Part shown: positions 16,729 through 24,437 of the stretch, in pieces | Layout of the letters: each line of letters begins with the position of its first letter | Position numbering within the stretch: the first letter of the stretch is position 1 | Origin: Polaribacter aquimarinus | GTDB taxonomy: Bacteria > Bacteroidota > Bacteroidia > Flavobacteriales > Flavobacteriaceae | Direction of reading: 5' to 3' | Assembly: GCF_003129485.1 (NCBI RefSeq) | Contig: NZ_QFFG01000002.1 | Coordinates: 186,001 to 250,000 of the forward strand | Length of the DNA stretch: 64,000 nt | Notes under the pieces: generated by a model | Databases searched by the model: none | What the model saw: the letters and a program-made list of their open reading frames with translations, nothing else | What the model was told of the DNA's origin: nothing | Position numbers and translations under genes: made by a program

Positions 16729-17832
16729 CTAAGAATTTATCTCCTTTTTAGCATCTTCAAATTCTTCTGGAGTATTTATATTTCTAATAATATCGTCATC
16801 AATCTCAACAATTTCAACATCAGAATTAATCAACATTTTACGTGGACAAGAATATCCTTGTGCTAAATATTGTAATAAAATAGGATACGCTTTTGGTTCG
16901 TAAAGCGTAATTAAAGGCTCTACAAAATCTTTGCTTTTTCCCTTTATTGCTGTAGCTGCTTTACTTGGATTTCTATGTTTTAATAACAACTGAATCACCT
17001 CATCATTTACAAAAGGAACATCTGTTGCCAATACAAACCAAGCTGCATTTGGGTCTTTTTGAAAAGCAGAACAAATACCACCAAAAGGGCCTAAATTGAT
17101 AAATTTATCAGAAATCTCATTGTCATTTTCAGAAGTTCTTACAGAAAAATACGTTTTTAAATTGTTGTTTTCTAACAACTCTTTGGCAACTTGTTTTTGA
17201 GGTTTTCCAAAATAATTCAATTCAGATTTATCTTGCCCCATTCTTGTGCTTTTTCCGCCAACTAAAACGAGTCCTTTTATTGGAGCAATTTTTTCTTGAA
17301 TCAGATTATTGATATGATTTGCAATTGCATCAACTTCATCAATAGTATAACAAGTAATATTTTTAATGTTTGGATATTTCTCAACTAAAAAATCGAAATA
17401 TTCCGTTTCTGAATTGAGTTTTACCACAAACTGAATACTATCTAATTGAGCTAGTCTTTTTAAAACAGAGGCTTCTTTAGTTTCGTCTAAAATTAAAATC
17501 TGTTTTGCTCCTTGATAGTGATTTCCGTTGATAAACACATAATCATACTGAGCGAAATCTAATCGTTGTTGGAACTTATTTACCATCTTAGATGTAGTAA
17601 TCTGTAAATTACCTTGATGATGAAAAGTGTATTCAGAAATTTGATTTAATTCAACATTTTTTGCGTGTGATGCATCAAAATAAGCTAACTTATATTTTGA
17701 TAATTTTTCAGAAACTTGATGCACTAAATCAGAAATATTACCACAATTTGTACCTAAGATTGAAATCTCATTTGGCGCAAAATTACCATTATCTCGTCTT
17801 TCTAAATTTGTATGTTTTTTGTGTTTAGCCAT
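16729..17832 (-). CDS. mobA: molybdenum cofactor guanylyltransferase with degenerate MobB-like N-terminal domain
   Basis: The C-terminal half (from about residue 180) is MobA: LVLVGGKSTRMGQDKSEL binds GTP, and LATDVPFV supplies the metal-binding Asp. It attaches GMP to molybdopterin. The N-terminal 175 residues resemble a MobB fold (ISILGTNCGNISDLV, then YDYVFINGNHYQG), but the P-loop Gly-Lys-Ser/Thr is missing. The ATG at 17832 is chosen over a GTG at 17853, because it makes a compact 8-bp overlap (ATGGCTAA) with the moaC stop. Next gene: moeB, 1 bp away. Confidence 0.85.
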   Translation of the reverse strand: MAKHKKHTNLERRDNGNFAPNEISILGTNCGNISDLVHQVSEKLSKYKLAYFDASHAKNVELNQISEYTFHHQGNLQITTSKMVNKFQQRLDFAQYDYVFINGNHYQGAKQILILDETKEASVLKRLAQLDSIQFVVKLNSETEYFDFLVEKYPNIKNITCYTIDEVDAIANHINNLIQEKIAPIKGLVLVGGKSTRMGQDKSELNYFGKPQKQVAKELLENNNLKTYFSVRTSENDNEISDKFINLGPFGGICSAFQKDPNAAWFVLATDVPFVNDEVIQLLLKHRNPSKAATAIKGKSKDFVEPLITLYEPKAYPILLQYLAQGYSCPRKMLINSDVEIVEIDDDIIRNINTPEEFEDAKKEINS

Positions 17833-18298
17833 TTTTAATATCCGATTTTCCACCTGTTTTTTCTAACAACTTCACTTCTTTAATTACCATTTTCTGATTT
17901 ATGCTTTTACACATATCATAAATAGTTAAACAGGTAATATTAGCCCCAGTTAAAGCTTCCATTTCTACTCCTGTTTTTCCTTCTATAGTTACTTTACAAA
18001 ACACTTCTATGCTTTCATCATCTACGATATTGATATCAACATCTACTCCATTAATTAACAATGGATGACACATAGGTATTAATTCTGAGGTTTTTTTTAC
18101 TCCTTGAATTCCTGCAATAATTGCAGTTTGAAAAACGGGTCCTTTTTTTGTAATTAACTCATCATTTGTAAAATGAGAAATTACTTCTTTTCCTAAAAAC
18201 ATAACTGCTTTTGCAATAGCTGTTCTTTTGGTAATTTTCTTATCAGAAACATTTACCATTTTAGGATTGTTCTTTGAATTTAAATGTGAAAAGCTCAT
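17825..18298 (-). CDS. moaC: cyclic pyranopterin monophosphate synthase
   Basis: This 157-residue enzyme works with MoaA in the first step of molybdopterin synthesis. The family motifs are clear: MCHPLLINGVDVD and GVEMEALTGANITCLTIYDMCKS, which hold the conserved active-site residues. It lies just downstream of the inverted-repeat element and overlaps mobA by 8 bp. Confidence 0.95.
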   Translation of the reverse strand: MSFSHLNSKNNPKMVNVSDKKITKRTAIAKAVMFLGKEVISHFTNDELITKKGPVFQTAIIAGIQGVKKTSELIPMCHPLLINGVDVDINIVDDESIEVFCKVTIEGKTGVEMEALTGANITCLTIYDMCKSINQKMVIKEVKLLEKTGGKSDIKNG

Positions 18299-18310
18299 TT
18301 AAATAGTTTT

Positions 18311-18331
18311 TAGTTTTAAATGTTTAGTTTT
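18311..18331 (+). repeat. left inverted end of the element
   Basis: This begins TAGTTTTAAATG and is an exact inverted copy of 18704-18724. It contains the stop codon and last codon of the four-helix-bundle gene. Confidence 0.85.
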
Positions 18332-18680
18332 TAGTTAGATTGCTTTGAGAAGTTTTAACAATTGAGGTTAAAATTCTTATTAATTCGTGAATATCCAAAA
18401 TTAGTGAATTTACATCTATATTTGTTAGTTCACTTTCCTTTAGTAACCTTAACCAATACTTAGTTTCTCTAGCTTCTTTAGAAGAAATAGACATTTTTGC
18501 TATGAAATCTTTTTTACTTTGTCCAGCTAAAGCTTCTTCTATATTTGCTCCAATTGAAGTTCCACTTCTCAATATTTGATTAGAAATTACAAATTCTTTT
18601 TCTTTTTGTAATTTTTTATAAAGTGAAATAATTTTCAATGAAAAATCAAAACTCTTTTTTTGGACGATACTTTCTTTCAT
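18324..18680 (-). CDS. four-helix-bundle protein (23S rRNA intervening-sequence/Avd-like family)
   Basis: This 118-residue all-helical protein carries the family signature: FDFSLKIISLYKKL in helix 1, then SNQILRSGTSIGANIEEALAG and FIAKMSISSKEARETKYWL. It is in the same fold class as proteins encoded in 23S rRNA intervening sequences and as the Avd accessory protein of diversity-generating retroelements. The molecular role is unknown. It is read in the direction of the Moco operon, and its stop lies inside the left inverted end. Old annotations as ribosomal protein S23 are misleading. Confidence 0.9.
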   Translation of the reverse strand: MKESIVQKKSFDFSLKIISLYKKLQKEKEFVISNQILRSGTSIGANIEEALAGQSKKDFIAKMSISSKEARETKYWLRLLKESELTNIDVNSLILDIHELIRILTSIVKTSQSNLTKN

Positions 18681-18703
18681 AGCAATAATTTAACTTAAGA
18701 CTC

Positions 18704-18724
18704 AAAACTAAACATTTAAAACTA
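18704..18724 (-). repeat. right inverted end of the element
   Basis: This is the exact inverted partner of 18311-18331. It lies 24 bp upstream of the four-helix-bundle start and 3 bp outside the moeA stop codon. Confidence 0.85.
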
Positions 18725-18727
18725 TAA

Positions 18728-19915
18728 TTAACTATATCTAATTACAGGAAAATTCTCACCTTTTTTAAATTCTGTTTCTCCTTTTGGTAATTGAATAAAA
18801 GCATCTGCATTTACCAAACTTGCTAAATCTCCAGAACCATTCCCTTTGATTGGTGATGCTAATAAATGTCCGAATTTATCACTTAATTTTACTTGCAAAA
18901 AATAGGTTAAATTGGGTTTAAAAGCAACATCTTCAGTTAGAATTGCGGTTTCTTCTTCTACCTTTAAACCAACAGATTTGTAATACCAAGAATAAAAATA
19001 CACCAAACAATTTACAAAAGTTGAAATAGGATTTCCAGGAAAACCAAAGACATTACTAGTATCAGTTTTTCCGTAGAAAAAAGGTTTCCCAGGTCTTTGA
19101 GTTATTTTATGAAACAATTTTTGTACTTGTAATTCTTCAAAAACTTCTGGTAAAAAATCGAATTTTCCTTTGCTTACTGCTCCACTAAACAACAACACAT
19201 CATATTCTTGTAAATAAGCTGCTATTTTCTGTTTTAAAACAGGTTTATCATCAGTAATATGTGCAGTTTCTGACGGAATATTTAATCGCTCTAACAAAGA
19301 AACCAAGGTAAAGACGTTACTTCTACGTATTTGATACTCTAAGGGAGTTTCATCAACACCAACCAATTCATCACCTGTAGAAATAATCATTACTTTGGGT
19401 TGTTTTGCAACTTTTACAATTGATTTTCCAACGGTTGCTAAAACACCTATTTCAGCTGCTGATATGAGTTTGTTTTTGTGAATCAAAACATCTCCTTGCT
19501 TTCTATCTTTTCCTTTCGTATGTATGTTTTGGAAGTCATTTACTTTATCAATTTGGATATTTGCAATTCCATTTTCAATTTCTACATCTTCATAACGAAT
19601 CACTGAATTTGCATTTTTTGGCAATACAGCTCCAGTCATTACTTCAATACAATTTTCTGAATTTTGTAAGGTGATTTGTTTACTTCCTGCAGGTTGAATT
19701 CCTTCTATTTTAAATGCTCTTTGCCCGTTTTTAAAAGCGTTAAAATCGATTGCAATTCCATCCATAGAAACTCTATTGAATGGTGGAAAATCTCTATCTG
19801 CAACAATATCTTCTTTTAAAATTCTACCAACAGATTTTATAAACGGAATTTCTTCAACTCCAAAATTTTGAGTTGTATTTAATATGCTATTTTTTGCTTC
19901 TTCTACTGAAATCAT
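18728..19915 (-). CDS. moeA: molybdopterin molybdenumtransferase
   Basis: This 395-residue enzyme inserts molybdate into adenylylated molybdopterin. The sequence shows the N-terminal DRDFPPFNRVSMDGIA motif, MTGAVLPKNANSVIRYEDV, IISTGDELV and the FSGAVSKGKFDF and FGFPGNPIS loops. The length and domain order are standard. It overlaps the preceding 72-residue gene by one base (TAATG). The inverted-repeat element lies directly downstream. Confidence 0.95.
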   Translation of the reverse strand: MISVEEAKNSILNTTQNFGVEEIPFIKSVGRILKEDIVADRDFPPFNRVSMDGIAIDFNAFKNGQRAFKIEGIQPAGSKQITLQNSENCIEVMTGAVLPKNANSVIRYEDVEIENGIANIQIDKVNDFQNIHTKGKDRKQGDVLIHKNKLISAAEIGVLATVGKSIVKVAKQPKVMIISTGDELVGVDETPLEYQIRRSNVFTLVSLLERLNIPSETAHITDDKPVLKQKIAAYLQEYDVLLFSGAVSKGKFDFLPEVFEELQVQKLFHKITQRPGKPFFYGKTDTSNVFGFPGNPISTFVNCLVYFYSWYYKSVGLKVEEETAILTEDVAFKPNLTYFLQVKLSDKFGHLLASPIKGNGSGDLASLVNADAFIQLPKGETEFKKGENFPVIRYS

Positions 19916-20133
19916 TAAATATTTTTAAGTATTAATGTTAATCCCCAAATAAAAGCCATAATTATCAGAAACCACTTATTAATAAAAACTTTCCACGAAA
20001 AATAACTGTGATCTTTCATTTTTAAAGGTTCTTTTAAATCTAATTGAAATAACAATCCAATAATTCCTAATCCAATTAAAATAAAACCAGATTGAATTGG
20101 ATAACCATCAAGAGCACTAAGAAAAACATCCAT
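19915..20133 (-). CDS. 72-residue two-segment membrane protein, unknown
   Basis: Two hydrophobic segments (about residues 14-28 and 52-70) flank a polar link with several Lys. No family was recognised. It is wedged between moaA (2-bp gap) and moeA (1-bp overlap), so it is surely cotranscribed with them. A role in molybdate or sulfur supply is only a guess from context. Confidence 0.7.
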   Translation of the reverse strand: MDVFLSALDGYPIQSGFILIGLGIIGLLFQLDLKEPLKMKDHSYFSWKVFINKWFLIIMAFIWGLTLILKNI

Positions 20134-20135
20134 AT

Positions 20136-21128
20136 TTACCCCCCAATCGTACTCATACTTTCAGAAACATTTCCTTTTTTTCGGTTTGCTTCTGCTATAA
20201 AACCATTTTCTGGTTTGTCTTTTACCAAACTTAAAAAGAGCTCTTTTAAATCGTCATTAGAAGCTCCATTTCTGATAAAATCTCGCAAATTAAAAACGCC
20301 ATCATCAAACAAACAATTTTTAAAAGTTCCAGTACTTGTAATTCTTATTCGGTTACAATCACCACAAATAGTTCTTGTAAATGCAGGAATTATCCCCACA
20401 GAGCCTAAATGTCCTTCAATTTTATAATTTCTGGATGTTGATGATTTTTCAGTTTGAATTTCACCCACTGAAAACTCAGTTTTTATCTCGTTTAAAATCT
20501 TTTTAAATGTCCAGTTTTCTTGCATATCACGTTGTCCTTTTCCGTTAAAAGGCATTTCTTCAATAAAACGTACTGCAACATTTTTATCTTTTGTCAATCT
20601 TACAAAATCGACAATTTCATCTGTATTAAAACCAGATTGTACTACTACATTCAATTTTAAATTCAAGCTGCTTTTTTCAAGGGTTTCAAAAGTTTTGTAA
20701 ACTTCAGGAAACACATCTCTACGTGTAATTTTTGCAAACTTATCACGCTGCAAACTATCAATACTTAAATTGATGTTTTTTACTTTTTTAAGTGATTCAA
20801 TTTTATCTATATGATGAGAAATTAAAGCACCATTTGTAGTGATATTGATAGCATCTAACAAATCGTTATAAGACAGCATTTCTAAAAAACCAACAAAATC
20901 TTTTCGCACAAAAGGCTCACCGCCTGTTAAACGCACTTTTTTTACACCTAATTCTGTTAACACACGAATTAATCTGTACATTTCTTTAAACGTAAGTAAC
21001 TCTTCTCTTGGTACAATATCAATTCCGTGAGCAGGCATACAATATTGACAACGTAAATTACAACGATCTGTAACCGCTAATCTTACGTATTCCATTTGTC
21101 GTCCAAAACTGTCTATTAATTTGCTCAT
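20136..21128 (-). CDS. moaA: GTP 3',8-cyclase, radical SAM
   Basis: This 330-residue enzyme converts GTP to the first Moco intermediate. The radical-SAM cluster cysteines are C23, C27 and C30 (CNLRCQYC), RLTGGEP binds SAM, and the C-terminal cluster is formed by CGDCNRIRITSTGTFKNC. The protein ends in the two Gly needed for activity (STIGG). It follows the second YeeE half by 55 bp and starts the cofactor genes. Confidence 0.96.
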   Translation of the reverse strand: MSKLIDSFGRQMEYVRLAVTDRCNLRCQYCMPAHGIDIVPREELLTFKEMYRLIRVLTELGVKKVRLTGGEPFVRKDFVGFLEMLSYNDLLDAINITTNGALISHHIDKIESLKKVKNINLSIDSLQRDKFAKITRRDVFPEVYKTFETLEKSSLNLKLNVVVQSGFNTDEIVDFVRLTKDKNVAVRFIEEMPFNGKGQRDMQENWTFKKILNEIKTEFSVGEIQTEKSSTSRNYKIEGHLGSVGIIPAFTRTICGDCNRIRITSTGTFKNCLFDDGVFNLRDFIRNGASNDDLKELFLSLVKDKPENGFIAEANRKKGNVSESMSTIGG

Positions 21129-21183
21129 AAGGTTTGCTAAAGTATCGCCTTTAAAGATTTATTTTTATGATTTTAATCACTTA

Positions 21184-21600
21184 TTAATTTGGTAATTTAT
21201 TGCTTAATAATCCATAAATAAATGCACCTAAAAGCGCTCCAACTAATAAAATGATTGCAGGAATTGCTTTAAAACCAAAAATTACAAAAATGGGAGCGGC
21301 ACATGCTCCTGAAACTCCCCAACCTAAGCCAAAGAATGTTCCGCCAATAATAGTTCTAAATAAACCTTTCTTTTTTGGTGTTGGATAAATTCTATTTCCT
21401 TTAATATCTTTAATTTTTCCTCTTTTAAACAATTGCATAAAAATCATCGAAATTACTACTGCCCCACCAATAATTCCATACATATGAAAAGATTGGAATT
21501 TAAACATTTCATAAAAACGGTACCAAGAAATAGCCTGTGTTTTACTTAAAACTATGGCAAAAAAGATTCCTAATAGTAAAAATTTAATATTCTTCATCAT
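21184..21600 (-). CDS. YeeE/YedE family sulfur-compound transporter, C-terminal-type half
   Basis: This 138-residue protein has about four membrane segments and the family motif GLGWGVSGACAAP with its conserved Cys. In YeeE/TsuA such cysteines line a thiosulfate pathway. In Bacteroidota the protein is often split into two half-size genes, as here. It abuts the 185-residue half with no gap. Next comes moaA, so supply of sulfur for the dithiolene of Moco is an attractive but unproven role. Confidence 0.85.
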   Translation of the reverse strand: MMKNIKFLLLGIFFAIVLSKTQAISWYRFYEMFKFQSFHMYGIIGGAVVISMIFMQLFKRGKIKDIKGNRIYPTPKKKGLFRTIIGGTFFGLGWGVSGACAAPIFVIFGFKAIPAIILLVGALLGAFIYGLLSNKLPN

Positions 21601-22158
21601 CTAAAAAATTAAAGGAATTAAAAACCAAGTAGCAATAATACCACCAATAAAAAAACCTATTACAGCTAATAGCGATGGTAACTGTAGGCTACTTAAACCA
21701 GTAATAGCATGTCCAGAAGTACAACCTCCCGCATAGCGTGTTCCGAATCCGATAAAGACTCCAGATATCAATAAAATTAAAAATCCTTTAAAAGAAAAAA
21801 TAACATCTTCTCCAAAAATTTCATCAGGAAAATATTGATGGCCAACATTGGAAAACCCTAAATCTGTGAGCTCATACACTGTAGTAGGATTCAAATCAAT
21901 ACTTTGTTCTGGAATCAAAAAATTTGAAGAAATCATCCCACCAATAATTAATCCTACAACAAATAATAGTGCAAAACTACTTTCTTTCCAATCAGTTTTG
22001 AAATAATCAGAAATTTTTCCTGCCCCTGCCATAGTGCACAAAGTCTCGAAGTTTGTGGAAGCTCCAAAGTTTTTACCAAAATAAAAATACAAGAGTAATG
22101 ATATGGCAATTAAAGGCCCTCCAATATACCAAGCCCAAGGTTGAAATATAAAATCCAT
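21601..22158 (-). CDS. YeeE/YedE family sulfur-compound transporter, N-terminal-type half
   Basis: This 185-residue membrane protein has about five hydrophobic segments and the signature GTRYAGGCTSGHAITGLS. A second Gly-rich region with Cys (FETLCTMAGAGKISDYF) is also typical. It probably works with the 138-residue half as a pseudo-dimer for uptake of thiosulfate or another sulfur species. It starts 2 bp after the waaA stop. Confidence 0.85.
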   Translation of the reverse strand: MDFIFQPWAWYIGGPLIAISLLLYFYFGKNFGASTNFETLCTMAGAGKISDYFKTDWKESSFALLFVVGLIIGGMISSNFLIPEQSIDLNPTTVYELTDLGFSNVGHQYFPDEIFGEDVIFSFKGFLILLISGVFIGFGTRYAGGCTSGHAITGLSSLQLPSLLAVIGFFIGGIIATWFLIPLIF

Positions 22159-22160
22159 AA

Positions 22161-23393
22161 CTATAGTTTAGTTTTTAAATAATTCATAATTATTTTTGTT
22201 GCACCCAAATTGTCTTGAATGTATTTTTTGTTGATAGTTCCTGTTAATTTTCTAAAATTTTCATCTTTTTTAAAGTTGATAAAAACCTTTGTAAACTCTT
22301 GTTGATTGCTAACAGAAATGCAACCTCCAATTTTTACCAAATCTACAGCTTCTTTAAATTTGTCGTATTTATTTCCAATCACTACAGGAATTCCGAAAGT
22401 TGCAGGTTCTAAAATATTATGTAAACCCGTTTTTAAACCTCCACCTACATAAGCAACATCTGCAGCTGCATAAATTTTTGTAAGAATTCCAATAGTGTCA
22501 ATAATAAACACTTGATATTCTGCTAAATTTTTTCCATCATTATCAGAAAAAAGAACTGTTTTTTTCGTGATTGATTTTTGTAGTGCTACAATTGCATCAC
22601 TTTTAATATTGTGCGGTGCAATAATAAATTTCTCTTTTTCTGATGATTGATTATTGATGTAATTTACCAACAATTCTTCATCTTCTTTCCAGGTACTGCC
22701 AGCAACAATTGTGTATTGATTATTTTTAAAATCTTCTATAAAATCTAACGAATTATCTTGTTCTAAAATTTTAGAAACACGATCAAAACGTGTATCTCCT
22801 GCAATAGTAACATTTGAATAGTTGATATTTTTAAGAAGTTTTTTTGAAGTTGTATTTTGAACAAAAAAATGATGAAAGGCGTGCAGAGATTTTCTCATAA
22901 AACCTCCATAAAATTTAAAGAAAATTTGTTTTTCTCTTAAAATTCCTGAAACTAAAATTGTAGGAATATTCTTTTTTTTTAGTTCGTTTAACAAATTTGG
23001 CCAAAACTCATATTTAATAAATACAGCCAACTTTGGGTTTAGAGCTTTTACAAATTGTTTAGCATTTGATTTAGAGTCTAATGGTAAGTAACAAACCACT
23101 TCTGCCAAGTTATAATTTTTTCTAATTTCATATCCAGAAGGAGAGAAAAAAGTAATTAGTATTTTATAATTAGGATATTTCTTTTTGATTTCTTCTATAA
23201 TCGGTCTTGCTTGTTCAAATTCGCCCAAAGAAGCAGCGTGAAACCAAATAGTATCCTTATTTTTTAAAGATGAAATTTTAGAAAATATTTCTTTTCTCCC
23301 ATCAACAAAAAGCTTTATTTTTTTATTGAACAAAGCAATTAAAGAAAGTAGTATTTGTGCCTTAAATACGAATATGTTGTATAGAATTTTCAC
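22161..23393 (-). CDS. waaA: 3-deoxy-D-manno-octulosonic acid transferase
   Basis: This 410-residue GT30 glycosyltransferase adds Kdo to the lipid A precursor at the inner membrane. Recognisable parts are the N-terminal anchor, WFHAASLGEFEQARPII with the catalytic Glu, KYEFWPNLL, and the donor-binding APHNIKSDAI, YVGGGLKTGLHNILEPATFGIPVVIG. The start is a GTG at 23393; no in-frame ATG lies near. It leads a long run into sulfur transport and Moco genes, an unrelated pathway, so the grouping may only reflect close packing. Confidence 0.94.
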   Translation of the reverse strand: MKILYNIFVFKAQILLSLIALFNKKIKLFVDGRKEIFSKISSLKNKDTIWFHAASLGEFEQARPIIEEIKKKYPNYKILITFFSPSGYEIRKNYNLAEVVCYLPLDSKSNAKQFVKALNPKLAVFIKYEFWPNLLNELKKKNIPTILVSGILREKQIFFKFYGGFMRKSLHAFHHFFVQNTTSKKLLKNINYSNVTIAGDTRFDRVSKILEQDNSLDFIEDFKNNQYTIVAGSTWKEDEELLVNYINNQSSEKEKFIIAPHNIKSDAIVALQKSITKKTVLFSDNDGKNLAEYQVFIIDTIGILTKIYAAADVAYVGGGLKTGLHNILEPATFGIPVVIGNKYDKFKEAVDLVKIGGCISVSNQQEFTKVFINFKKDENFRKLTGTINKKYIQDNLGATKIIMNYLKTKL

Positions 23394-23423
23394 CGTTTGT
23401 AAAAGTACAAAATACTAAGTGGT

Positions 23424-23457
23424 GTAAATAAAAAAAGCTACCCAAAAATGGATAGCT
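23424..23457 (-). terminator. terminator after the LytTR regulator
   Basis: An 8-bp stem (AGCTATCC with GGGTAGCT, one G-T pair) is followed on the minus strand by seven T and more T. It lies 160 bp beyond the regulator gene and just before waaA. Confidence 0.75.
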
Positions 23458-23620
23458 CAATTTTATTAAACAAATTCAGTTCTGTTATAACATCACATTC
23501 CCCCGAAAAATGTTAAAACAACCTAAATCTAGGTCAAAAATACATTAAAACTAAATTGCAAACCTTAAAAATGTTCTGAACGCACCTATATTGTTCTTAA
23601 ATTATACAAATTTAACCGCC

Positions 23621-24343
23621 CTAAATTAAATTAATTCTTTTTATAATATCGTCTTTATATTTTTTACCTATTGGAATTTCATCATTTAAAACCTTAACTG
23701 ATGTTTGGGTAATTTGCGATAAGAATTTTGTATTTATGATATATCCTCTATGAATTCTAATAAAACTATCGTTCAATTTTTGAATAATATCATTTAAACT
23801 AGTTCTAACTACTATTTTCTGTTGAGATTTTAGAATAATCTCAATATAAACATGGGCACTTTTTAAATACAAAATATCCTCAAAATGTACTTTGGAATAA
23901 AAACCTTTATCCTTTACAAAAATTGAATCTTTGATAATCAAATTATCGCTATTCATTTCACCTATTTTCTTAGAAAAATTATGTAGGGCAATTTCAATAG
24001 AGGTATATAATTCATCCTTAGAAAAAGGTTTTACTAAATAAGCTGGAGGCATTACCTCTTTAGCTTGGTTTACAGTAAAAGTATCGGAATTTGAAGTTAA
24101 GAAAATAAAGGGAAAATTGTAAGAATCTCTAATTTTTTTAGCAATGTCTATTCCAGTTTTTTTTCCTGAAAGTTGAATATCTAAAATAGCAATATCTGGT
24201 TTTTCTTCTTCAATTCTTTCAATAGCCTCTGTATAATTTATGGCTGGCTCTAAAGCTTCATAACCTAAATCATTTAAGGCATCACAAATATTATCTGCGA
24301 TAATCATTTCATCCTCAACCACAAGAATTTTCACTTTACTCAT
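23621..24343 (-). CDS. LytTR-type response regulator
   Basis: The ATG at 24343 gives 240 residues and is preferred over an upstream TTG. The receiver domain has the acidic pair ED at 10-11, phospho-acceptor Asp 55 in AILDIQLSG and the KP pair in YLVKPFSKDE. The C-terminal LytTR DNA-binding domain (about 140-240) has FIRIHRGYIINTKFL. It lies 94 bp after the kinase gene upstream and is its likely partner. The target genes are unknown. Confidence 0.93.
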   Translation of the reverse strand: MSKVKILVVEDEMIIADNICDALNDLGYEALEPAINYTEAIERIEEEKPDIAILDIQLSGKKTGIDIAKKIRDSYNFPFIFLTSNSDTFTVNQAKEVMPPAYLVKPFSKDELYTSIEIALHNFSKKIGEMNSDNLIIKDSIFVKDKGFYSKVHFEDILYLKSAHVYIEIILKSQQKIVVRTSLNDIIQKLNDSFIRIHRGYIINTKFLSQITQTSVKVLNDEIPIGKKYKDDIIKRINLI

Positions 24344-24437
24344 ATAGCTCAATTTTATACTAAAATAAGAATTCGTTTAAAAGTTGATACTAAACTTCAA
24401 TAAAATGTTCTAAACATCAAAAAAGAAATTCTAAAAA

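Larger units (their letters stand above)
18311..18724. mobile_element. 414-bp element with perfect 21-bp inverted ends and four-helix-bundle gene
   Basis: The 21 bases at 18311-18331 recur in exact inverted orientation at 18704-18724. Between them lies only one gene, for a four-helix-bundle protein. The element interrupts the spacing of an otherwise packed operon, 12 bp from moaC and 3 bp from the moeA stop. Proteins of this family are known from intervening sequences inside 23S rRNA genes, which also fold back on inverted ends. No clear target-site duplication was seen. Confidence 0.55.

Noticed and set aside
18324..18680. Ribosomal protein S23
   Set aside because: This is an old label for the intervening-sequence protein family; it is not a ribosomal subunit protein and lies in a Moco operon.
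15639..22158. Dedicated molybdoenzyme operon
   Set aside because: No molybdoenzyme subunit, moaD, moaE or molybdate transporter gene occurs in the run, so it only covers part of cofactor synthesis.
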